Positions 49,648 to 58,613 of a stretch of DNA of 64,000 bases are shown here, piece by piece; the stretch's first letter is position 1; each line of letters begins with the position of its first letter. The notes under the pieces were generated by a model that was given only the letters and a program-made list of their open reading frames with translations, did not search any database and was not told where the DNA came from. The translations under genes and the position numbers were made by a program. The stretch covers positions 24,797 through 88,796 of the forward strand of contig NZ_ATMR01000215.1 of NCBI RefSeq assembly GCF_000427335.1, written 5' to 3'. The stretch is from Winogradskyella psychrotolerans RS-3. GTDB taxonomy: Bacteria; Bacteroidota; Bacteroidia; Flavobacteriales; Flavobacteriaceae.

Positions 49648-50466
49648 ATGAAAATTGAAAAATATAATCAAAGAATATTAGCCGTTTTAGGAACAGTTGG
49701 AGTGATTTTTATAATCGTTGCTTTGATTGCATTTATCTCTATTACTATTATGGAGCATAACAGATATAACGATGACGATATTGAAACGGGAATATTATCA
49801 GATGAAAAAATTGAGGAATTACAAAAAGAAAACAAAAGAGAGCAAGTTATCTCTTTTAGACAACCACGATTAATAGATACATTAAATTCCACGTACATTA
49901 TTCCTGTTTCTCACAAAACTCTAGACGAACAAGAAGATATTATGGGGCTTTTAAATTCATATGGTGCCGCATCCAAGTATGAAGCAAGTGATAGTCGATA
50001 CTCTAACGAAATATATGGAACTTATAATAATGTAATTATTTATAATCCTAAAAATGAAATCAGTAAAAAACTTTTCAATGAAAGAGTGAATTTTGAAAGA
50101 ATTCAATCTGAATATTTTAGTGAGGATATTTATTTACTAATGAATATTGCAAAAGATGATACTTATAAAGATGGCGTTATAAATCTTAAAGACTATAAAA
50201 GTCTGTATATCTATTCTTTAAAGACTGAGAATTTGCAAAATATTGGGATTGAAGGAATGGACGTTTTTGACTATAAATTTTTGAACGAAACAAACGATTT
50301 GATTATTAGGTTTGGAGTTGACAAAAACGATGACGGAACTTACAATGAATATAACGAGCCGACAATCATAAAAAAATATAATTTAGAAACTAGAATTTTA
50401 ACAGATATTGTTGACGAGAGCATACGTTTAGAACTTCAGAAAACTTTAGAGGGTTCTCAGAAATAA
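49648..50466 (+). CDS. Membrane-anchored hypothetical protein
   Basis: This 272-residue protein has one N-terminal membrane helix (residues about 11-34) and a mostly periplasmic beta/alpha domain (SLKTENLQNIGIEGMDVFDYKF, RFGVDKNDDGTYNEYNEP). The domain looks like a repeated-strand or WD/beta-propeller fragment. I recognise no family. A perfect palindrome GTTATATAAC lies just upstream (about 49602-49611). It begins the block of unrelated genes that separates the two amidoligase half-clusters. Confidence 0.6.
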   Translation: MKIEKYNQRILAVLGTVGVIFIIVALIAFISITIMEHNRYNDDDIETGILSDEKIEELQKENKREQVISFRQPRLIDTLNSTYIIPVSHKTLDEQEDIMGLLNSYGAASKYEASDSRYSNEIYGTYNNVIIYNPKNEISKKLFNERVNFERIQSEYFSEDIYLLMNIAKDDTYKDGVINLKDYKSLYIYSLKTENLQNIGIEGMDVFDYKFLNETNDLIIRFGVDKNDDGTYNEYNEPTIIKKYNLETRILTDIVDESIRLELQKTLEGSQK

Positions 50467-50570
50467 TGACGCCCCAAAGGTTATATTCCAATTGCACTAC
50501 AACAATGGGTTGTGACAGAAACTCAATAGTATTTATCAAATGCTTAATCATAAAATTTTGAAGTAATAGA

Positions 50571-51704
50571 ATGATTAAAAAAATCATAAAACGACTAATG
50601 ATCACAACACTTATTATAGTTGGCCTTTTAGTAATTACGTATTTATTGTTCACCAACTTCTACCCTAGTTTTGGAGGAGATGTTAGCAAAGAACAACAGG
50701 TCGTTTATGCGAAGTCTGAACAATTTAAAAACGGAAAATTCAACAATACAAATCCAGTTCCTAAAGATTTGAGCTTTTCTGAAACTGTAAAATTAGCTTT
50801 TACATTTTTCACGACAAAAGTGCCTAACGGAAGACCAAAAGTAGATTTAAAAGCCACAAAGATTGATTCCGCTAACATCGCCGATTATAAAGGTGAAGCG
50901 CGGATGGTTTGGTTCGGACATTCCTCTTTTCTACTACAAATGGATAGAAAAACCATTTTGTTAGATCCTATGTTTGGTAAAGTTGCAGCTCCACTTCCTA
51001 TTCTTGGTGGCAATCGATTTAATGAAGAATTTCCTTTAGAAATTGAGAAATTGCCAAAAATAGATGCTGTGATTTTCTCGCACGATCATTATGATCATTT
51101 AGATTATGAATCCATTTTAAAAATAAAGAATAAAACCAACCATTTTTATGTGCCACTAGGAATTAGAGTCCATTTAGAAGCATGGGGAATTCCTGCTAAT
51201 AAAATTACCGAACTAGATTGGTGGCAAGACACACAATTAGATGGCATAAATTTAGTTTGTACACCTGCACAACACTTTTCTGGAAGAAAAATGAATAATG
51301 GTCAAAGTACATTGTGGAGTTCTTGGGTGATTCAATCTAAAACCGAAAACATTTATTTTAGTGGTGATAGTGGTTATGCTCCACATTTTAAGGAAATAGG
51401 AGAAAAATATGGGCCTTTCGATTTAGCACTTATGGAATGCGGGCAATACAATGATATGTGGTCTGATATACATATGATGCCAGAAGAAACAGCACAAGCA
51501 GGCATAGATGTAAGAGCCAAAAAGATAATGCCTATTCATTGGGCTGGATTTAAATTGGCTTTACACGAATGGACAGATCCCATAGAACGTGTTACAAAAA
51601 CAGCCCATGCATTAAACCTACAGGTTATTACACCTAGAATTGGTGAAGCAATAATCGTTAAAGAGTCTATTAATACTTACACAAATTGGTGGGAAAAGCT
51701 ATAA
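50571..51704 (+). CDS. MBL-fold metallo-hydrolase (NAPE-PLD-like), membrane-anchored
   Basis: This 377-residue protein has an N-terminal membrane helix (residues about 10-28) and a metallo-beta-lactamase domain with SHDHYDHLD (HxHxDH metal motif). WFGHSSFLLQMD opens the fold, FSGDSGYAP carries the bridging Asp, and PIHWAGF the last His. This arrangement is that of the NAPE-PLD/UlaG-like group. It probably hydrolyses a phosphodiester lipid or similar compound at the membrane. It is not obviously linked to the flanking amidoligases. Confidence 0.85.
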   Translation: MIKKIIKRLMITTLIIVGLLVITYLLFTNFYPSFGGDVSKEQQVVYAKSEQFKNGKFNNTNPVPKDLSFSETVKLAFTFFTTKVPNGRPKVDLKATKIDSANIADYKGEARMVWFGHSSFLLQMDRKTILLDPMFGKVAAPLPILGGNRFNEEFPLEIEKLPKIDAVIFSHDHYDHLDYESILKIKNKTNHFYVPLGIRVHLEAWGIPANKITELDWWQDTQLDGINLVCTPAQHFSGRKMNNGQSTLWSSWVIQSKTENIYFSGDSGYAPHFKEIGEKYGPFDLALMECGQYNDMWSDIHMMPEETAQAGIDVRAKKIMPIHWAGFKLALHEWTDPIERVTKTAHALNLQVITPRIGEAIIVKESINTYTNWWEKL

Positions 51705-51825
51705 TTGAAAAATTATTTAATTACTAAAAAGGAGATTATCTTATCACTGTTGGCGTATTTCACCAACACTATTTATAAAAACCAATACTGCATTATTGGA
51801 AAACAAAGACAAGAGTAACAAGAAT

Positions 51826-52590
51826 ATGACAAATAACGCAGAAAACAAACCTCCTTTATCAAGCAGAAAAAGACGCATCGCTGCATTTATGATTGATCAT
51901 TTTGCGATGAGTTTTCTAATCGTTTCAATTACATTTTTGGCGCTTGGATCAGATTTTTTAAACGAACCAGATTTTTCCACCATCACAGCAACTATGCTAG
52001 TTGTTTTGCTTCCTGGATTTGTAGTCTATTTTGGGAAAGATGCAATTAAAGGCATCAGCATTGGTAAATGGATTATGGGAATAATGATTAGAGATGAGGC
52101 CAATCCTGAAAATGTACCTTCATTTGGGAAACTATTATTTCGGAATTTATTTCTTATAATTTGGCCAGTTGAATTTATTGTTCTGGCGGTAAGTACTGAT
52201 AAAAAACGACTTGGAGATAAAGTCGCTAAGACTATTGTAGTTCAAAACCCCAATAAACCGAGTAAAACACCTCGAATTATTGCTTTAATTGGTATTGGTA
52301 TCGTTTTTATAACCTTTATGGTTCTGTTCATAGGGTCTGCAATGAAAAATTCGGACGCTTACAAAGTTGCCGTAGAAAACATAGAACAAAATCAAAAGAT
52401 TTTAGATGAAACAGGTGGAATAACAGGTTACGGTATGATGCCAACTGGTAGTATAAATATTAATAATGGTTATGGAGAGGCTCAATTAGAAATTAAAGTT
52501 CTAGGAAAAGATAATGATGTCAGTGTTGGTGCTTACTTAACTAAGCAACCAAAAGGCGAATGGAAATTGATAAAGATGAGTAAAGAATAA
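51826..52590 (+). CDS. RDD-family membrane protein
   Basis: This is about 254 residues from ATG 51826 (a TTG at 51796 is an alternative start). RKRRIAAFMIDHF is the RDD motif (Arg, Asp), and GKWIMGIMIRD follows. Four membrane helices lie between residues about 20 and 190, and a short C-terminal periplasmic or cytoplasmic tail follows. RDD proteins are of uncertain function, and some act as Na+/H+ antiporters. Two small envelope genes follow closely. Confidence 0.8.
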   Translation: MTNNAENKPPLSSRKRRIAAFMIDHFAMSFLIVSITFLALGSDFLNEPDFSTITATMLVVLLPGFVVYFGKDAIKGISIGKWIMGIMIRDEANPENVPSFGKLLFRNLFLIIWPVEFIVLAVSTDKKRLGDKVAKTIVVQNPNKPSKTPRIIALIGIGIVFITFMVLFIGSAMKNSDAYKVAVENIEQNQKILDETGGITGYGMMPTGSININNGYGEAQLEIKVLGKDNDVSVGAYLTKQPKGEWKLIKMSKE

Positions 52591-52605
52591 ACTGATACTT
52601 ATGTT

Positions 52606-53133
52606 ATGAATAGACAAAAGACATTTCGATTAATTCTATTTCTTCTAATAGTTACCACTCTATTTTTCAGTTGTAAGGACGAGCGTATATCTAAAGTAGA
52701 CTACCTGAGACATGTTGGAGATGCTCAAGAAGATTCACTAATAGACAATCCTGATTTTAAAATTTGTTTTGAAGATCATGTTTTTCAATATTTTAATTTT
52801 AGCGATGGACCACAATATATTGGTGAAAAACCCGAATTAGAAAAGATTTTTAAGCAGGATTACAAACCAATAACGGATAACACCCAAAATGGTTCAATCA
52901 GAATTCGATTTATAGTTAATTGCGAAGGAAAAGCGGGACGTTTCCGTGTTATACAAGCAGACTCAAGCTTTAAAGAAACTAAATTCAACGAAACAATCAC
53001 AACTCAACTTCTAGAGATTACAAAAGGCATATCACAATGGAAAATTGTTTATAACGAGAATCAACCAATAGATTATTACGCTTATCTTATTTTTAAAATT
53101 AAAGAGGGCCACATCTCAGAAATCTTACCGTAA
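52606..53133 (+). CDS. Lipoprotein with TonB-C-like fold
   Basis: This 175-residue SPII lipoprotein (FFSC) has a C-terminal alpha/beta region (GSIRIRFIVNCEGKAGRFRVI). Its pattern resembles the C-terminal domain of TonB-type energy transducers, as seen in many small Bacteroidetes proteins. No TM/proline-rich parts of a full TonB are present. It overlaps the next gene at TAATG, indicating coupled translation. Function is unknown. Confidence 0.6.
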   Translation: MNRQKTFRLILFLLIVTTLFFSCKDERISKVDYLRHVGDAQEDSLIDNPDFKICFEDHVFQYFNFSDGPQYIGEKPELEKIFKQDYKPITDNTQNGSIRIRFIVNCEGKAGRFRVIQADSSFKETKFNETITTQLLEITKGISQWKIVYNENQPIDYYAYLIFKIKEGHISEILP

Positions 53134-53960
53134 TGAAATTAACCTATTCTATATTATTTACAATTTTTTATCTGAGCAGCTATGCGCAACCCAATTGTGA
53201 CGCCTTCATCTATTATGGCGACACCTTAAAATATAAAGCTTGTAAAAAAGCGGAAGAAACAAAAGGACATTACCAATTTAGTAAACGATATCAAGAAATA
53301 CTTGATGAGTCTATAGCCATAGATTCAACATTTGCTTATGCTTACAGAGAAAAATCAACAGCCTATTTAAAAAGTGGAGATTTCATTACTTGGAAAGAGT
53401 TAATCGACAAAGCTGTAAAACATAATTTTAAAGAAAACTTAGGTTATCGTGGTTGGTGTCGCTATCAATTTTTTAAGGATTATCAAGGTGCCATTGAAGA
53501 TATTGAAGAATTAGAAAACAAAGTTAAATTTGATATTGGATTTTCAGCAAACGGAGATTATCATTTAAATATTGCTAAAGCCTTATGTTATAAAGCTATT
53601 GGACAAAAAGAAAAAGCGATTGAAATCATAAATAAACAACTCAATTCTGAAGATCATTTTCTTGGAGCCTACGATTATCTACATTTAGGAGTACTCTATT
53701 TAGAACAAAACGAATTCGAAAAAGCTATAGAAGCGTTTAATAAACAAACTGAAGATAATGAACTTGCCGAGAATCAATTTTACTTAGCATTAACTTATAA
53801 AGTTTTACAAAAGCCAGCAGATTATAAGACACACTTAAACGAAGCCAAAGTTCTTTATTTAGATGGACGGAAAATGTTTGATCCATATACAAATCCTATG
53901 GATAAAATATTTCTTGAAGACATTGAAAACGAATTTAAAGAAAGTGCTAATAAAAATTAG
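53133..53960 (+). CDS. Secreted TPR-repeat protein
   Basis: This 275-residue protein has a signal peptide (ending SSYAQ) followed by tetratricopeptide repeats (for example YDYLHLGVLYLEQNEFEKAIEAFNK near residue 185). It is probably a periplasmic or outer-membrane scaffold. Its start overlaps the stop of the TonB-C-like lipoprotein gene (TAATG), so the two are made together. The partner and role are unknown. Confidence 0.75.
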   Translation: MKLTYSILFTIFYLSSYAQPNCDAFIYYGDTLKYKACKKAEETKGHYQFSKRYQEILDESIAIDSTFAYAYREKSTAYLKSGDFITWKELIDKAVKHNFKENLGYRGWCRYQFFKDYQGAIEDIEELENKVKFDIGFSANGDYHLNIAKALCYKAIGQKEKAIEIINKQLNSEDHFLGAYDYLHLGVLYLEQNEFEKAIEAFNKQTEDNELAENQFYLALTYKVLQKPADYKTHLNEAKVLYLDGRKMFDPYTNPMDKIFLEDIENEFKESANKN

Positions 53961-54053
53961 GAAATACTTACCTCACACTTACACTAATTTCCTTACTGTT
54001 TTTGAAACCGACTCCTAGATAAAAATAATTCTTGTAAGATGTAATAAAAAAAA

Positions 54054-55257
54054 TTATTCCTCAAAAAAACCAGTACTACCGCCAACCCAAGTTTTATCTT
54101 TATTGTATTTTACACCAACCATTTCACCTTTGCTTAAACGCATCAAGTTGCTTACAATTTCGGTTTTGTTGGTTTTAGAATTATGAAGCATCATCATTCT
54201 AATTTCGCATTTTGCTGGCACATCCATAGTTTCAATAACTGGTGCATAGGCTACTTTTTCTTGCAATAAATAATTCGATTTATTAGAAATAGCATCAATC
54301 ATATCTCGAGTCACATGAATCTGAACTCCGGCTCCTGCAAATGAATACAACGGTTTTAAGACGTAGTTTTCTAAGTCAGTCGGAATTTGCTCAAGCGTAT
54401 CTAAATAATAAGATTTTGGCACATAATCCCCTTTTAATAAAGGCATGGTGTATTTACTAATTCGGTAAAACCAGTTAGGGTGACCAATCCATTCCGCATC
54501 AATCTCATCTTGAAAACTGAATTCTGTCTTCAAATCTGTGCGTTGGTGTAATTCATCAAAAATAATACGGTTGTATATTTTTAGAACCTCCACTTCACCT
54601 CCATTGTCATCTAAATAAAAGAGTGTTTTTCCGCTCTTTTTTAAATCTGTAATACAAAGTACTTTAATCCCAAGTTTAGCTGTTGTGGCATAAAAATCTA
54701 TCGCTGTAGCTTGCTGTTCTGGTTCTATTTCTAGTAGAATAACTTGCTTAGGATCAGTATCACCTACAATTTCTTGCTTTAAAAGGTTTATATAATCATT
54801 GGAAGTCATGCCATTAAGATGTTGCGAAAAAATCCTTTGGAATAGTATCTCCAAAATGCTCGCGATACTTGCGTCCTACCAACTCTTGAAAAAAGTATAA
54901 CGAAGGAAACCCTTGTAATTCAATCAGTTTCGGTGTTAATTCACCGTTTTCATCTTTACATATTCCAAAATCTAATTGTATAAACTTTGAGTGTTCATCC
55001 TCATTTGGTACAATCGTATTGGCATCAAAAAAAGCACCATCTGTTAGCTCCTTAAAGTTAGGCTTATCAATAACAGACATAATATCATCACAAGCGTCAA
55101 TCAATTTTTGCTTTAGTGCCTTTGGGATAAAAACTGGTGTCTCTGCAATTTTAAATTTAACCTTAAAATCAAAAGATGTATCAATATCGTGTAAGAATGT
55201 TTGATAGGTTTCTTCAGAGAAATTAGCATTATAAGCGTCGCGAATAGTCTTTATCAT
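54054..55257 (-). CDS. ATP-grasp carboxylate-amine ligase (B), one frameshift
   Basis: The pieces 55257-54814 and 54854-54054 join into about 400 residues. The ATP-grasp core has YVLKPLYSFAGAGVQIHV (Lys and glycine-rich ATP loop), YLLQEKVAY, and EIRMMMLHN. The break at A6 54827-54832 is restored by removing one base, giving IPKDFSQHLNGMTSNDYI. It is the most downstream of five minus-strand cluster genes (esterase, ATP-grasp C, GCS2, GATase, ATP-grasp B). The start is 7 nt after the GATase stop. It forms an amide bond from a carboxylate and an amine. The substrates are unknown. Confidence 0.78.
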
Positions 55258-55263
55258 CTTAAA

Positions 55264-56082
55264 TTATGACATTACAGGTTGATTCATTTGAATAATTGCA
55301 TTCTGTATAAACTTAGGTAAAATAGTATTGTAGGTCAACTCAATCTTCTCAGGATCATCAATGCGATCCATCATCTGAGCATACTTTTCTTCGCCAAAAC
55401 TATCAATAACTTTCTTTTTGTTTTCCGCTTCGCCAAAATAAGCTTCCATACTTACAGGTTCTGCTTCAGGGTGAAATTGTGTACCAACAAATTCATCAGA
55501 AAAACGAACAGCCATAATAGCACGTTCTAACTCTACATGCGTTCGTATTTTCTCTTTACTCAAAATTTTTGCACCATGCTCCTTAAAAACCTTTAAATTA
55601 GGTTGAATTAGTTGCCAATCGCGAGAATCTACAGCAAAAAATGGATCGTTTAATCCTTCTAAAATAAGATCGTTTAATCCATCTTTGGTTTTATGAACAC
55701 GTAAAATTCCGAATGACGTGCTGCGTCTTGGCTTTAATTCTCCTAATTTAAAATAGTCACAAATAACTTGAAACGAATAGCAAATAAAAAACACTGATTT
55801 TTTCTGATGATAAGATGTTTTATTTAAATCCCAAAGGTCTTGCATCAATTGCAAATAAGGTTGTCTCCATTCTCCTTCATCTAAAGGACTTCCTGGTCCT
55901 CCACTAGAAATATAAATATCAAATGAGGTATCTGGTAGTTCTAATTTTGCTCTAACATTAAATATTTGATATTCTAAATCGTCATTAAAAGTACTCACAA
56001 TTTCAGTGATACAACGCAGCCCTTGATTGGGTTCATCGTTGTTCATGTCTAAAATTGCTAGCTTTAATTTATCTTTTTTCAT
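55264..56082 (-). CDS. Class I glutamine-amidotransferase-like protein
   Basis: This 272-residue alpha/beta protein of the GATase1 type has nucleophile C101 (FICYSFQ) and the catalytic H204/E206 (TQFHPEAEP). The usual glycines around the nucleophile (GxCxG) are replaced by Ile and Ser, so the oxyanion hole is atypical. It may cleave a gamma-glutamyl amide (like PuuD) or supply ammonia to a ligase, or it may be an altered enzyme. It lies 7 nt upstream of ATP-grasp B and downstream of the GCS2 ligase, within the minus-strand half of the amidoligase cluster. Confidence 0.78.
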   Translation of the reverse strand: MKKDKLKLAILDMNNDEPNQGLRCITEIVSTFNDDLEYQIFNVRAKLELPDTSFDIYISSGGPGSPLDEGEWRQPYLQLMQDLWDLNKTSYHQKKSVFFICYSFQVICDYFKLGELKPRRSTSFGILRVHKTKDGLNDLILEGLNDPFFAVDSRDWQLIQPNLKVFKEHGAKILSKEKIRTHVELERAIMAVRFSDEFVGTQFHPEAEPVSMEAYFGEAENKKKVIDSFGEEKYAQMMDRIDDPEKIELTYNTILPKFIQNAIIQMNQPVMS

Positions 56083-56193
56083 ATTAATTTGCTGTCTTTC
56101 GACTTACTTTGTAATCCATCTTCGTAAGAAATATATTTCTTGCTCAATAATGCTCAAGATAAACTTCAGCGGTAATCCATTAAGTAGGTTATT

Positions 56194-57288
56194 TTATAAT
56201 CCTGAAATAGTTTGATCTGTAATATAATCAACTACTTTGGTAAGGTCGTTTGTTTGTCTAAATATTTCTAATTGACGGTCTGCTCCTGTACCCTTTTTGA
56301 GTATTTGGTGAATGTATTCAATTTCCTTACGAGAACCTAAATCATCTACAACATCATCAATGAATTCAAGTAATTCTAGCATTAGAAGTCGCGTTTCTAC
56401 TTCAGCTTCTTTTCCAAAGTCAATCATTTTTCCATCAATTCCATAACGACTTGCTCTCCATTTATTTTCGTTAATCAAAGCACGATGATAATTCATGAAG
56501 TTTAAGTTATGCTTTCGTAAATCATATAATTTAGCAACTAACGCCTGAATTATTGCAGTAATACATATCGTTTCATCAACGGTTAATGGTACATCACAAA
56601 TTCTAACTTCTAAAGTTGGAAAAAATGGATGCACCCTAATATCCCACCATATTTTCTTTGGGTTATCAATGCATTTGGTTTTCACTAAAAGGTTCACATA
56701 ATGCTCATAATGCGCATAATTTTCAAAAACACCAGGAATACCTGTTCTAGGAAACTTATCGAAAACTTTAGATCTAAATGACTTAAAACCAGTGTTTCTT
56801 CCTTCCCAAAATGGCGAATTTGTAGATAAAGCATATAAATGCGGTAAAAAATAACGCATGGCATTTACCAAATGTATAGCCATTTCTTTATCAGCCATCC
56901 CAACATGCACGTGTAATCCAAAAATTAAATTAGAACGCGCAGTGTCTTGTAACTCAGTAATAATTTCATCATAACGCGGATTAGGTGTAATGAGCTGGGT
57001 TTCCCATTTAGAAAAAGGATGTGTACCTGCTGCTCCAATTTTAAAACCTAAGTCATTCGCAATACCTGATATTGATTTTCGCAAATGCGTAATTTGTTGT
57101 CGCGCATCGGTGACATCTTCACAGATATTTGTACCTACCTCTACCACAGCTTGATGCATTTCTGCTTTAACTTGGTCATTAAGGACTTTTGCTGCCTCAG
57201 CAACAATTTGCTGATCGTGAGAAATTAATTCGCGAGAAATAGGATCAATAATCTGATACTCTTCTTCAATACCTAATGTGAACTTCAT
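56194..57288 (-). CDS. GCS2/YbdK-family carboxylate-amine ligase
   Basis: This 364-residue protein of the glutamate-cysteine ligase family 2 starts FTLGIEEEYQIID, the ATP/Mg site. LIFGLHVHVGM supplies the histidines of the active site, and EVRICDVPLTVDE is the conserved C-terminal signature. Relatives join an amine to the gamma-carboxylate of glutamate, or a similar acid, but this family is poorly defined. It lies between an ATP-grasp enzyme with a basic tail and a GATase-like protein, so it is probably one of the bond-forming steps of the cluster. Confidence 0.87.
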   Translation of the reverse strand: MKFTLGIEEEYQIIDPISRELISHDQQIVAEAAKVLNDQVKAEMHQAVVEVGTNICEDVTDARQQITHLRKSISGIANDLGFKIGAAGTHPFSKWETQLITPNPRYDEIITELQDTARSNLIFGLHVHVGMADKEMAIHLVNAMRYFLPHLYALSTNSPFWEGRNTGFKSFRSKVFDKFPRTGIPGVFENYAHYEHYVNLLVKTKCIDNPKKIWWDIRVHPFFPTLEVRICDVPLTVDETICITAIIQALVAKLYDLRKHNLNFMNYHRALINENKWRASRYGIDGKMIDFGKEAEVETRLLMLELLEFIDDVVDDLGSRKEIEYIHQILKKGTGADRQLEIFRQTNDLTKVVDYITDQTISGL

Positions 57289-57346
57289 ATAAAAAGAGGA
57301 TTAAATAAAACCCGACTATTAAAAATAGTCAGGCTTATGAGAACTT

Positions 57347-58577
57347 CTATTTTTTGGCAGTTTTTGCATTCGTTGCCGCTTTTTTCGCAGGTGCTTTCTT
57401 TTTAGCGACTTTAGTTGCAGTCGTTTTCTTAGTATCCATCTTTTTAGTTACCGCTTGCTTTGCCGCAGCCTTTTTAACAGCTACTTTTGGAGATACTGCT
57501 GTTTCAGTAGCAGTTTTAGCTGATGCTTTCTTAACTCTAGCATTCGTTGCGGTAGCTTTTTTTATTGGTGTTTTTTTAGAAACAGCCGTTTTTACAGCAC
57601 CCTTCTTTTTCGGTGCTTTCGGAGCCGCAATTTGATCTGTAACAAAACTTCCCCAAGTAAGGTTCATTTGCCCTTTTTTGTATTTCTTCGCTTTTCCAAT
57701 GGCCATATCAGCGGCATTTTCTACAATCCAATCAAAGTTTTCTCGACCTACAGAGTTCACATCAGCATCTGGTGCAGGATTACAAAAATCAATGGCATAA
57801 GGAATACCATCTCTTATCGCAAACTCTACGGTATTAAAATCGTAACCTAAAGCCTTGTTAAGTCTAATACAATAGTCCTCTACTAAATCTAAAATCTTCT
57901 TATCTACAGGATCACCATCTAAAACATAACGTAAATGATGTGGGTTTCTAGGTTCATATTGCATAATATGCACCTTATCAGTATCTAAAACATAACACCT
58001 AAAGTATTCCGTGAAGTTAATTTCCTCTTGAAGCATCATCACTAAATTCTCAGTTTCACCATGCTTTGCCCATAAATCTTCAGGACTTTCAACACGGTAA
58101 ACACTTTTCCAACCTCCACCATCATGTGGTTTCATATACGCAGGAAAACCAATAGTTTTAAACATTTTTTCCCAATCAAATGGAAATTTCATGTTTCTAA
58201 ACGAGTTTTCATCTGTATCTGGTGGACGATGAGATGATGGTAAAATAAATGTCTTTGGTACAGGCACTCCTACTTTTTCAGCTAATGCATTATTAAAGAA
58301 TTTTTCGTCTGCACTCCACCAAAACGGATTGTTAATTACAGCAGTTCCTGTTATTGCTGCATTTTTTTAAATATGCTCTGTAAAATGGAACATCTTGCGA
58401 TATTCTATCAATAATAACAACGTACTCATCAGATTTTCCTTGCTCTACTGTGTCTATAGATACAGCTTCTGCCATCATATCTTTAATGCCTTGAGCTTTA
58501 ATTTTTTCGTTAACTCTGTCTATAAATGCCCAAGGGAAAGTATCTTCTTGACCGAATAAAATTCCTATTTTTTTCAT
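57347..58577 (-). CDS. ATP-grasp ligase (C) with a long Lys/Ala-rich tail, one frameshift
   Basis: Pieces 58577-58332 and 58267-57347 join into about 409 residues. MKKIGILFGQEDTFPWAF opens the fold, and the ATP-grasp core includes FPAYMKPHDGGGWKSV (Lys/Gly loop), MMLQEEINF, and AIDFCNPAPDAD (metal ligands). The last about 95 residues are an Ala/Lys/Thr-rich tail of KKA/PAKKA units like histone H1 or AlgP. Removing one base at T7 58362-58368 gives AYLKNAAITGTAVINN. The tail may bind DNA, RNA or an acidic polymer, or serve as an acceptor for the ligases (speculation). Confidence 0.8.
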
Positions 58578-58613
58578 GTTAAAAATGAATTAGTGGTTAA
58601 TTAATGTTGTTGG

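Noticed and set aside
57354..57635. A hydrophobic open frame on the plus strand
   Set aside because: It is the reverse complement of the Lys/Ala-rich tail of ATP-grasp C. Its apparent membrane-like sequence is a by-product of the low-complexity repeats.
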